From CAZBDU01 sp964490725 (GTDB taxonomy: Bacteria; Spirochaetota; Spirochaetia; SZUA-6; DRHE01): a stretch of 64,000 bases of DNA. Under the pieces are notes generated by a model. That model did not search any database, had not been told where the DNA came from, and was given only the letters and a program-made list of their open reading frames with translations. Positions 12,001-24,000 of this stretch are shown one piece after another; position 1 is the first letter of the stretch, and each line of letters starts with the position of its first letter. A program made the translations under genes and the position numbers. The stretch is from NCBI GenBank assembly GCA_964490725.1, contig CAZBDU010000007.1, positions 36,434 to 100,433 of the forward strand, read 5' to 3'.

Positions 12001-15000
12001 ACCGTCAACGAAGCCGAATTGCCGCTGCCGCTGATCCCGGCCCCCAGCGCGGCGGCCACGACGTCGGCAGTGATGGCCGTCGCATCCGTCGCGCTCAGCG
12101 AGACGGAGCCGCCGGAGGCGGCGGCTACCTCCGCGTTGCGGATGATCGCCAGCACCGAGCTCGCCGTCTCGTTCGTGGCGCTCGCCCCGGCGCCCGTCAG
12201 TGCCACCGCCGTGCCGCCGCTGCTGCCCCCGGTCACACTGGCCGCTGCCGCCACCACGAGCGCCTCGATGACTCTCGTCGAAGAGGCGTCCAGAGTGACG
12301 TCGCCGGCCGCCTCGACACCCGCTCCGTCGACGATCGCCTCGGTGGTGTTGGCGATGGTATTTTCCGCCACAGAGGCGTCCACCGCTCCGCCGATGGCCG
12401 CGCTGCTGTCTCCGCCGACCGTGATGCCGACTTCCGCCGAAATGGCGCTCGCCTGTATGGTGCCGCTCTCGGCGGCACTCACGGTGACTGAACCTCCGGC
12501 CGTCACCGTGTCGACGGTGGCCGGCACCGAGTCCTCGATCGCCGCGCGCGTGGTGTTGCCGATCGTATTCAGCGTGACCGCCACGATGGCGTTCACGCTC
12601 ACCGCCGTGTCGCCGCTGGAGGTGGTCACGCTGAGGGCGACACCGAAGGCCGTCGCGTCGATCTCCGAGCTGCTCGTCGCCCCGAGGCTCACCTCGCCGC
12701 CGGCCGTCACGGTGCTGTCGTCGATGACCGCCGTGGTGAGGTTCGCTGTCTCATTGATCGAAAGCGAGATTCCCAGCCCGACGCCGGCGCTGCCGCTGCT
12801 TCCCACTGCGATCGATATCGCCGCGGATCCGGCCGTTGCCACGATGCTCGTCCCATCCCATGCGGTCAGGCTCACCGCGCCGCCGGCGCTGGCCGTCGAG
12901 CCGCGAATCGCCGCTTCGACGGTGTTCGCCACGGTGTTCCAGGAGCCGCTGCCCGCGCCGGCGAGCGCGAAGGTTCCGCTGTCCCCGGCACTGAGCGCGC
13001 CGGAAAGCCCCAGGGAGAAGATGTCGATGGCGGCCGTTGAGCTGGCATCGAGAACGACAGCAACGCCCACGGTCACCGTCGAATCCAGAATGGCCGCGCG
13101 GACCGTATCGGCTACCTCGTTCCTCGCCGCCGCGGCCGCAAACCCTACCGAGGCGAGGGTCGAATCACCGCCGGCGGCGAGCGCCAGCGCTCCGGATCCC
13201 GCATCGGCTGTAATGCTGGATGTGTCGGCCGCCGTCAGGCTCAACGTGCCCGCGGCCTCGATCGTGCTCGAGCCGCTCACCAGCGCTTCGGCGCTGTTGG
13301 CCACCGTATTCCCCGCTCCCGCGCCGGCGCCGGAACCGGCGAATCCGCCGCCGCCGTAGGTTCCGGAACCCGCGATTACCAGGGCCTCTATCGACGCCCC
13401 CATGGTCGCCTGGAGGGACAGGTCCGCGGCCGAGTCCACAGAAGAGCCGTCGATCACCGCGGTCGCACTGTTCTGAACGCTGTTGATCGCCACCGAGATC
13501 CCCACCGATACCGCGGCGGTGCTCCCTTCGCTGCTCTCCAGCGCCAGGGCAAGCGCGACCCCACCCGCGTCGGCGTGGACCGAGGAGCCGTCTGTCGCCT
13601 CGAGGCTCACCGACCCGCCGCCGGTGGTGGTAATCGAGCTTGCGCCGGTCACCGCCGCCTCGGTGTCGATGACGACGGTGTTCTCGGTCCCGGCGCCCGC
13701 ACCGGCAATTCCGATGCTCCCGGAATCGCCGCTTCCCACCGAAATGGCGCCGGCGATCGCCAGCGCCTCGATGACGGGCGTGGAGGATGCGGTGAGCGTC
13801 ACATCGCCGTCGGCCGTGATGGTCGAACCGTCCACGCAGGCCTGGACCTCGTTGTTCACGTCGTTGATGGCTACCGCCACGCCGATCGAAAGGCCCACGG
13901 CGCTGCTGTCGCCGATGGAGACGGCGATCCCGAGGCCGCCTCCGTCGGCTCGAACTTCGAGCTCGTCGGCGGCCGAGAGGGACACCCCGGCGCCGCTGGT
14001 GGTGACAACCGAGGCGCCGTTTCCGAGATGCGCCGACACCCTGGTGGCCACCGTGTTGCTGGCGCCCGCCCCGGCGCCCGCCACGGTGATGCTGCTCCCG
14101 CCCTCCGCGCCGGCGCCCGAGACGGCGCCGCCGATGGCCAGGGCGTGGATGCTGCCGGTGGTCCCGGCGGTGAGCTCCACATCGCCCACCGACTCGACGA
14201 CCGCGCCGTCCAGGCGGGCGCTCACCTCGATGGCGATGTCGTTCACCGCAGCGGAGAGCCCCAGGGAGGCGGCGAAGCCGGTGTCGCTGCCGCTGGCGCT
14301 CTTGAACGCGCCGGCGAAGGCGCCGGCTATGCCGAGGATGGACAGATCGTGCAGCGCCCGCAGGCGCAGCTTCTGGCTGGTATTGCCGACGATGTCGATC
14401 GTGGCCCCGGCGGCGACAAAGGCCTCGGTGGCGCTGTCCATGGTGTTGACCACCACCGAACCGGCGCCGGCGAAGGTCTCCGCCCCGGCGCCGCCGCCGG
14501 CAAACACCAGGAAGGTGTCATCCGTGGTCGCGTCCAGGGTCACCCCCAGGCCGCCGAAAGGAGAGCCGTCGGGATCGATGATGCCCGCTCCCGCCCCGGA
14601 GGCTCTGACCCGCGCGTCCTGCCCGACGAAGGCCTGCACGCTTCTGTCGGTGACGTTGACGTTGGCCACCGAGAGCCCGATGCCGGCATCCTCGCCCCCG
14701 GCCACCGAGCCGGCGACCACGATCAGATCGGCGTCATCTGTGGCGTTGAGGTAGACGCTGCCCGCGACGAGGATCGAGCCCCGCAGCTCGGCGTTCAGCG
14801 CGTGCCGGGCCGCCTCGTACTCATCCTCATCGACGTACCCGTCGTTGTCCGTGTCCGCCAGGGCGAAGGCGATCTCGGCGGAGGCTGGATTGACGGCGCC
14901 GGCCAGGAACTCCTCCCTGCCCAGCCGGCCGTCGCTGTTGCGATCCAACGCGGCGAACACGGCTTCGGTCGTCTTGTCCGCGATGAAGGCCTGGACGTCG

Positions 15001-18000
15001 TGCTCGATGTTGACCGAGGCGGCCGATCCCGACGCCCCCACGCCGTCGTCTATGGCGAGGGCCAGCGCCGCCGCCACCGAGACCACCTCGGTGTGATTCG
15101 CGGCGGAGATGGTCAGATCATCGGTGGTGATCTCCGCCAGAGCCCCCACACAGGCGCGGACCGTTGCATCGAAGAAGGTCAGGCCGACGTCGGCGCCCGC
15201 AGCGAAGCTGGCGTCCACGCCGATCGCCACCGCCCCGGCCACGGACACCAGGAGCGTGTCGTTTTCCGCCTTTACGGCAACGCTGTCCGCGGTGATCGTC
15301 GATCCACCGGCGAGGAGCGCCGCCACGTCGTACTCCAGGAGGTTCAGGTTGACCCCGCCGGCGATCGCGCCGTCGTCCTTGGCGCCGGCGCCGCTGGCGG
15401 CCACGCCGATGATCTCGTTGTCCGTGTGCGCCCACACCAGGAGGGTGCCGCTGGCGACCGTGGCGTTGGAGATCCAGGCGCCGGTGTCCTGATCGAGCTG
15501 GTTGTGGGCGTAGGCGCCGCCGATTCCCCAGTCGTTCCCGAAGGCGAACCCTCCGGCCCCCGCGATGAGCAGAAGATCGGTGTACGCCTCCACGGTGGTC
15601 GCTCCCGCGACGGTGACGGTGCCCGCTCCGCGGATCACGGCAAAGGTCCGCTGCTCGATGTAGTTGAACGCCACCGAGCCCGAAAAGCCCAGGCCGAACT
15701 TCTTCCCGTCCCCGGTCTGGGTGGTTCCGGACTGGGTGGAGCCGTTGTCGGTGGAGTCGGTTCCGCCCGGAGCGATTCCGGCGGAGGCCCCGATGGTCCA
15801 TATCTCCGGTCTGGAGGTGGCGGTGACCGACAGGTCGCGCCCCACCTCGACGGCGCCCAGCAGCGAGCCGGGGCCGTAGCCGCCGATGGGGACCGCGCCG
15901 GCGGAGTCGCCGATGAACGCCCTGACCTCCTCGATGAAGTGGGTGAAGGAGGCGGAAACGCCCACGCCGTACTGGCCGCCGATCGATATCGCCGGGGTGA
16001 CGGTGACCACGTAGCTTTCGGCCAGGGCCTCGATCAGCAGGTCGCGCGCGGCCTCGACGAAGGCGCGATCCTCCACGTAGGCCAGGGCGGTGTTCTCCAC
16101 GCGGTTGTAGATGAACGCGCCGTCCACGCTGGTCTTCTCGGCATAGCCGCCGGCCTGGACGATGGTCACCAATTCGGTGTCCGTACAGGCCTTCACCCGA
16201 ATATCATTGCCCGCGGTGACGGTGGCCAGGTCATCGATGGAGGCGGTGGCCCGGTTCTGCAGGATGATCCCGTCGAAGAAGCCCCCGATCCCGGTCTTGG
16301 CCTGGTTGGTGATCAGGTTGAGGATCGAGGCGTTGCCGGCGAAGTGGTAGGAGTCCACGGTCGCGGTGGATACCAGCGCGACATCCTGGTCCGAAGCCAC
16401 GACGGCCCCCTTGGCGATGCCGGTGGCCGCGGAGTTGTAGACGAACAGAACATTGATCCCGCCGCCCACCGCGGTCCCTCCGGAAGCGGCGGACCCGCCG
16501 GCGTAGATGAAGCTGGTGCCGGTCTTGGCTTCGTCGTTCAGGTTGTCCACCAGGACGTCCACCAGCTTGTTCTGGCGCTGGGCGATCTCCGCCTGATAGG
16601 CGTCCTCCAGGAGCATTCGGTTTAGCCGCACCAGGTCCGCGCCGCTGGGGTTGGAATCCTTCAGCGCCTTGGTCTCGTCCCGCAGCGTGACGCCGGAGAA
16701 GCGATCGCTGGTGTAGATCGAAGAGCCGGCCTGGAGGGCTTCGTTCAGCTCCTTGACCAGCGCCGCCTTCAGCTCCTCCTCGGAAGCGGCGGGATTCTTG
16801 AGGAGGTTCTGAGTTTCGGTCGAGAAATTGTCCCAGAGGAACTTGGCCAGGGTATCCCCGGTGTCCGTCTCGCCGTGCCGAAGCTTGTCGGCCAGAGAGG
16901 CCACGTCGAGGAAATCCTCCTGGTCGAACAGCGGCGAGCCCAGGGCGCCCGCCAGCGCTCCGCCGTACTTCTCGCTGTAGGCGTAGGCCGCGCCGATCGC
17001 CTCCGCCTGCGTCCCCTCCCCGAACCCCAGCAGGGCCAGGGTGAGATCGAGGGGATCCACCGGGCTCGTGGCCACCGCATCGGCGGCGATGTCGAGATTC
17101 CCGGTCACGTCGATGAAGGCGTTCCACCCCACGAACGCGTTGGCCTGGTTCGCCGCCTTGGAGTAGGCCAGCGCTCCCCCGAAGGCCGTCTCCAGCTCGG
17201 AGCCGGGGAGCGTTCCGGCGCTGCCCGAGGCGGATATCTGGAAGCTGTCCTCGGCGTAGGCGGTCAAATGTATCGCGCCGCCCACGGTGATGCGGGCGTC
17301 CTGGCCGATCAGGCCGTTGGCGGTGTTGTCGCTGGTGACCATGGCCAGCGCCACGGCATAGGCCTTCTTGGTCTGGCCGCTCTGCAGCTTCAGGACGTTA
17401 CCGCCCAGGGTCTGGGTGAAGGGAAGGCTGTCGCTGAAATCCTTGATCGTCTGGACGTGCTTGCCGATGGGATTTCCGCTCACGGAGGCGAAGGAGCGGG
17501 TGATGTTCTTCTCGTTCAGCGAGCGGCCCTCGACGGTCAGGTCGCCGCCGATCTCCATGATCCCGCCGGCCTCAGCCGTTGCGCGGGACTGGAAGAAGCT
17601 CAGCGCGACGGTGACGCCGTACCCGGTATCGTCGTCCTTGCTGCCCGGTGTGTCCTTTTCCGTGGCGGCCTTGGTGCCGAACCCCGCGGCGATGGCGGTG
17701 TTGGCGAAGGAGTTGAGGTTCTCGGCGCGGACTGTGGCCGTCGGTGCAATCACCGTCGCACCGGCGTGAACGGCGGCCCTGGAGGTGGAGTGGGCGGTGG
17801 CCAGGGAAAAGGCCAGGTTGGTGCTCTCCCCCACCGCAGGGATGAAGGTGATGACGTTCAGGTCGTTGTCCACCGCGGCTTCCATGAAGAAGGAGCTCGC
17901 CGCCTGCAGGACCGCGCCACTCTCGACGTCGATTGTCGCCGTGGCCGTGGAGTTGCCGAAGGTCACTCCCCAGCCGCTCCGCACGGTGATGATCTCGGCG

Positions 18001-21000
18001 GAGGAGGTCGAGCTCGCGGTGATGGAGATGGCCCCCGCGGCGGTGAGGAGGGCGCCGGCGCCCACCACGACCTCGGCCTCCGCCTCCGCCGTGACCGCCT
18101 TGGCCTTGGCCGTGGAGAAGTCCAGGTTGTCCTGCGACGAGGCAGCGGAGACGAGCTGGGAGTTGACGCCGATGTCCTTTCCGAACAGGTACCCGGGCTG
18201 CCCCTCCACGGTGTCCAGCGTGTAGAGCCGGTTGGGGGTGCGGTCGATTCCCACCACCAGGTCCAGGTCGCCGTCCTGATCGACATCCGCCAGGGCGAGG
18301 GAGGTGGCGTAGTACGCCTCCGCGGCGATGCTCTGTCCGGCCAGCGCCCCCGTGCCGTCGTTCAGGTAGAGACGGTTCGGCTGGGCGTTGTTCACGATGA
18401 CCAGGTCGGTGTCACCGTCGCCGTCCACGTCGGCCAGCGCCAGGGCGGTGGTGGCATAGGAGTCCGTATCGATATCCGTCGCCGCGCCGAACACGCCGCC
18501 GGCAAGATCGTAGCGTTTGATGCCCGCCCCCTCGGTCCCCACCACGAGCTCCAGCTCCGCATCCGCGTCCAGGTTGCCCAGGGCCACCGAGGTGGCCTTG
18601 AAGGTCCCGGAATCCATCACCGTCGCAGTGCCAAAGTTCGTGCCCGAGTAGTCGTAGAGGAGAACACCCTGACCGTCGGTTCCCGTGACCAGCTCGAGGG
18701 CCGTGTCCCCGTCCAGATTGCCCAGGGCGAGGGAGGTGGTCAGGTTCGTGGCCTCCCCGAAATCCACGCCGGCATCGAAGGAGGACCCGTTGTTCAGGTA
18801 CAGCCGGTTCACCTGCCCGGAGTTCACCACCACCAGGTCCAGGTCCCCGTCGCCGTCCACATCGGCCAGGGCCAGCGCGGTGGTGGCGTAGGATCCGCTC
18901 TCGAACTTGTTCTCGCTCCAGGTCTTGGCGCTGGTGTCGTAGTTGTAGAGCAGAATGCCCTCTTCCTCGGTGCCCACCACCAGCTCCAGCTCGCTGTCCG
19001 AGTCCAGGTTCCCCAGAGCGATCGCGGTGGTCTCGTGCTTCTCCGCGTTGACCTCCACCCCGTAGCCGAAGTTGCCGCTTCCGTCGTTGAGGTAGAAGCG
19101 GTCGGGCTTGTTGTAGTTGCCGATCACCAGATCCACCCAGCCGTCCCCGTCGATGTCTCCCAGGGCGGCCGACCGGGTCGGGAAGGAGTACTCCGGGTCC
19201 TCCGCCTTGTCCAGGGCCTTGTGGGTCAGCGACTCGGCGCTGATGGTCACCTCGGCCCCGGTGATGCGCGCCCCCATGCCGATGTCGATGGCGGTCTCGC
19301 TCGCCCGCCACTTGAAGGCGTCGATCCCCAGGAGCTCCCAGTTTTGCGTCACTTCATCGTACGCGGTGAGCTCCACGTTCCCGGCGCTGAAGCTTCCGGT
19401 GGCGTGGGCCAGGATGTTGGCCTCCCGGCCGAGCGTTATGCTTGGCGCTCTCAGCGTGATGTCCGCGGAATCACCGCTGGAATCGGCGTTCCAGTGGTTC
19501 TCCGTCGCCAGGACCTGGCGGCTGGATATGGTGGCGCCGTCAGCCAGGGTGATGCTCCCGTCGGCCTGGATCGCGATGGCGGTGAGACCGCCGCCGCCGA
19601 TGAAGCCCTTGAGAACAACGTCTATGTCGTCGGTGGCATGCTCGAAGATCAGCGTCAGGGTGTCGGGAGACCCGTCGTCGTTGCCGGAAACGTTGTTCAC
19701 CTCGAAGTCGGTCCCGTAGGTCAGCGTCAGGTCTCCGTCGACGATCATGTTGCCGTTGGAATCGAAGGTGTTGACCGGCGCGGTGAAGGCCGCCGCCACC
19801 AGATCGGGAACCGGCGGCTCGTAGGCGGGGAACGCGCCGAAATCGATCGCGCCGGGCGCGTTGGTCTCGGCGGTGGCCGAGTCGCCCAGGTCCGGAAAGC
19901 TCTCGCCGTAGTTCTCCCAATCGTGGAAGAGCACCCGGAACGCCTCCTCCCGGAGAAGCTCGCTCTCCCACAGCGGGAAGCTCCCGGTTCCGGTCTGGTA
20001 GGTGATGGGCTGCCAGCCCAGGGTCACCTCGTAGCTGCCGCCATCGAGCTTCAGGCCGTAGATGTCCGCGTAGCGAAGCTTGCCGGATTTTTCGGGAGCG
20101 ACCTTCTCGATGTCGACGATGGTCCACTGGAGACCCGCCGCCTCCACGCGAACGGCGGCGGTCTTGAAGCCCGGGTCGTAGACATAGAGGACGTCGCTCC
20201 CGCCCTCCACCCTCTTCACCGCCTTGAAGTCAGCGAAGGGCGTGGTGATGATCCATTCGTCCGTGCCGGAAGCGGCCGCCGTCGGGCTTGCCCCGACGTT
20301 GATGGCGTACTCCTTGAAGGTGTCGACCAGCTTCTGGTGCACCGTGCCGGCGTCCAGCCCATCCACGATATCCTGCACGGTGACCGTCACAGTCGGGATC
20401 ACCACTGCCGGGTCGGTAATGCTGAACTCGGGCTCCAGCAGGAAGCCCTCCTCACCCCGGGCTTCGTACCACGCCTGGATGGCATCCAGCAGGCTCTGCG
20501 GCAGCGTGCCGCCGTCGAGCAGCGCGATGTCGCCGGCCAGGGGCGTCCAGCTGTCGAAGAGCACGTTCTCCGGCTCGCTGTACCCGCTGTCTCCGTTGCC
20601 CACGACCTGCGCGCCCGCCGGAGTGCCGACCGGCACGATGCGGACGCGCCCCGCCACGACCTCTCCGCTTGCCTCATCGCTCAGCACTACCTTCAGGGTG
20701 CCGCTTGAGACCGGGACCGTGCCGAGCAGGTCCCACGCCTCGACCCAGGTTTCGCCGGCGATCTCTACCTCGACCTCCACGTCGTCCATGAAGTCGCTCT
20801 GGTCCACGGTGACGCTTGCAACCAGACTGGCATCGTCATAGATCTCATACCTGGCATTCCGGGCGGCCTCCAGGTGCAGCGGCGTGTTCCAGTCCGCGTA
20901 CACCTGGTAGCTCCCGGCGGCCAGCCCGGTAAACTCCCACACCGCCGTGTTGCCGTGATCGGGCCGGCTGTAGCGGTAGAGCTCGGTGGTGGCGGTGGCG

Positions 21001-24000
21001 CTGTCCTGGCGCCAGGTGTGATCGCCGTCGATCGTGGTGAGCCAGAGATCCTGGAGACCGCTGTGGAGCGGCAGGTCGTACACGGCCGGAGCGTTGACCG
21101 GCTCGCCGTACTCATCCACCACGTTCGCCATGGTGGCGGTCATGATGTTGCCGCCGTGCTCGCCGTTGAACACCATGTTCGCGGCGAAATCGTACGGCAC
21201 ACCTTTCAGGTCGCTCAGCAGCCTGCTGATGGTCTTGGGTTGCTTGCCGTCCACCGGCGTCTCGATGACCAGCTCCTCCTGGAGCAGGAGCAGCTTGGAG
21301 AGGGTCACGCTGTTGGCGTAGACGGCGAAGTAGTCCTTGTCGTACTCCACGTCATCGAGCATTCCACCCACGGCGCCCTCGTTGTAGGTGATGGTCATGT
21401 AGGAGCCGTCGCCCAGGGGGGACTCGAGCACGTAGATCGGATCCCCGGACAGGTCTGTGTAGGCGTACGGCTCGTGATGGTCGGTCCCCTGAAATCCCAG
21501 GTAGCGGTCGAGCCGCTCGTGATCGGTGGGCTTGAAGAGCCGGAGCTCCCATGCCGGCCCCACGGTGCCCCCGTCGCTTCCGGCATCGTAGGGGGTCGCG
21601 AAGCCGCTGGTGTCGAAGTCGACGGTGAAATTGTCGGCATCGACTACGCTCAGCACCTCCCGAAGCCCGTTCAATCCATCCCACCCGGATTGCGTGATGT
21701 CGCGGATCGTGACGAACTCCCCGGCGCTGACCGTGTGCCCGACCCAGGTGATCTGTGCGGAGGAGGCGGCAGTGATCCCCGCGATCTCGTTCGGATAGTA
21801 GAGCTCGATGCTCTTGAGATCGATCTTCTCCCCGGGAGACTCGCTCAGGAAGAAGAACAGCTCGATGTCGATCCCGAAGGTGTCCAACACCGCCTTTCTG
21901 AGCACCTTCTTGGCGTACTCCTTGATCTCCTCCTTGATCCATTCGAACAGGGGCTTGAAAGGATTGATGTCGCCCAACAGCTCCTGCACCGGATCCAGGA
22001 CCTTTTCCTCCAGCTGGCCCAGGAACTGGTCGAGGCCGGCGCGGAGCTCGCCGATCTTCCGCGGGATCCCAACCATGGGCAGGAGATACTGGTTGACGAA
22101 GGAATCGTCGCTCAGGCCATCGCCGTTCGGATCGTCCACCTCGTGGAGCAGGACGTCCAGCAACCCGTACTCACCCTCGGCGTCCCCCCTCTGATCGAAG
22201 AAGGTCGGGTCCACCACGTCGGGGCCGTAGATCTGGGATTCCTCGTTCTGCAGCTCCCGCAGGCTCTCGGGATCGAAAGCCGCCTTCGAGATCGCCAGCC
22301 CCAGCCGGCTCCAGTTCTTGAGCCCCAGATCGATGTTGTAGATCCAGTATTGGAGATACGCGCCCGCCGCGTCCGCCCCGGTCTCGCCGAGGCTCTCCCC
22401 GAGGGAGGTCGCCAGCGTTTCGAGATCCAGATCGTCGATCGACTGGCCCTCCACGATGTCACCGAAGATCTCCTTGAAGGTGTCCGTGATCTCCGAGCCG
22501 GCATCCTTGATATCGTCCAGGAGCTGGTCGGTGTCGACCCCTTTTCCCTTCAGGAAGGCCTCGCCGGCCTCGAGAATCGGGTCGATCAGGGCCGCCAGCG
22601 GTTCCTCCGGCGGGCTGGAGGGCGGAACGTAGGGCCGGTCGATCGCCGCCGCCAGGCTGATGAGCTGGTCACGCAGCTTGATGAACAGATCCACAATCGG
22701 CCCGCGGGATCTCTCGATCGAGTAGATCTCCAGATAGGTGCCCGTGGCGGTAGGGGGCGTCTTGGAGAGGCGATAGTAGTTGTAGTCGTTCTTGAGGATC
22801 CACTCGGAACCCGACACGACCCTGGTGATCTCCGGAGCGGCAACCAGGATGACCCCTTCGCTCTCGAAGGCCTCCCGCAACTCCGTCCAAACCGTGCCGC
22901 TGGTATCCAGCGCTTCGAGGTCCTCAGTGGCTGGGTTGAGAAGATATCCGAGCAACACCTCTTTCTCGCCGGGCAAGGCCGGCACGTCGTCGATCAGCGC
23001 GTCGTAGATGAACTCGTGAACCACCCCCAGCTCCCGGGCGGGGGTGGCATCATTGGCCACATCTCCGGTGGGCAACAGCGTGCGGTCGGAATTGCCGTCG
23101 AATCCCGGGGTGGCATCGGCGATGTAGCCCTCCACGAGGAGGTGCTTGATCACGCTGGCGAGATACTTCGGCTCGGACAGGTTGAAGATCTCGCCTATCT
23201 CGGGCCACGGCCCGCCGGTGAACTCGTTGGTCAGGGTGTGGCACCAGACGTCCCCTGCGACGTGGGTGGGGAAGCCGTACGCCCAGGCCAGAATCTGGAG
23301 CTTCTCGGCCTCCGTGTACTTCTCCTCCTGCTGGGCCTGCCAGGCCTTGTCCAGGACGTGGCCCACCCAGATGCCGGTGGAGTTCGGGTGAAGGATCGCC
23401 TGCCCCATCACCAGCTCGGGGAATCCGTCCGGACCCACCGCCCCGGCATAGTAGAAGGCGGGATACTTCTCGATGGCGGCCACGATCCTGGGATTGACCT
23501 CGTACTCTCCGTCCGCCAGGCTCAGCTTGCCGTCGGCCACCAGATCGTCCCGCACGTCCTGGGCGATCTCGATGTGCACGTAGGGCTTCCACCCCACCTC
23601 CGCCAGCGGATTGTCGGCATCCACCTGGTAGGCGTGCTCCCAACCCAGCAGGTGGCCGGCCTCGTGGGCCACGTAGCCGGCGATGGCCGCGCCCATCTCG
23701 GCGGGGCTTTCGAAGGTGGCCTGGATGTTGTCGGTGAAGACGAAGGCGATGTCGCCCGGATCCAGGTTGCCCCGGTCCACCTTTTCCGACAGGCCGATGA
23801 ACGGTCCGTAGGCGTCAAAGCTCGCGCCGCTGCCGCCGATGTAGATCGTGGAGTGCTCGCTGCCCGCTGCAGGCTCCACGGTTGTGAAGACCACCCCGGA
23901 GCCTGCGGTGGTCTGCGCCAGGCTGTCCAGAAGGGAGGCAATGATCTCCTGCTCGCGGCCGGCCAGCGAGGCGGGCGCCGCGAAGGGGGCCACCTCCACC

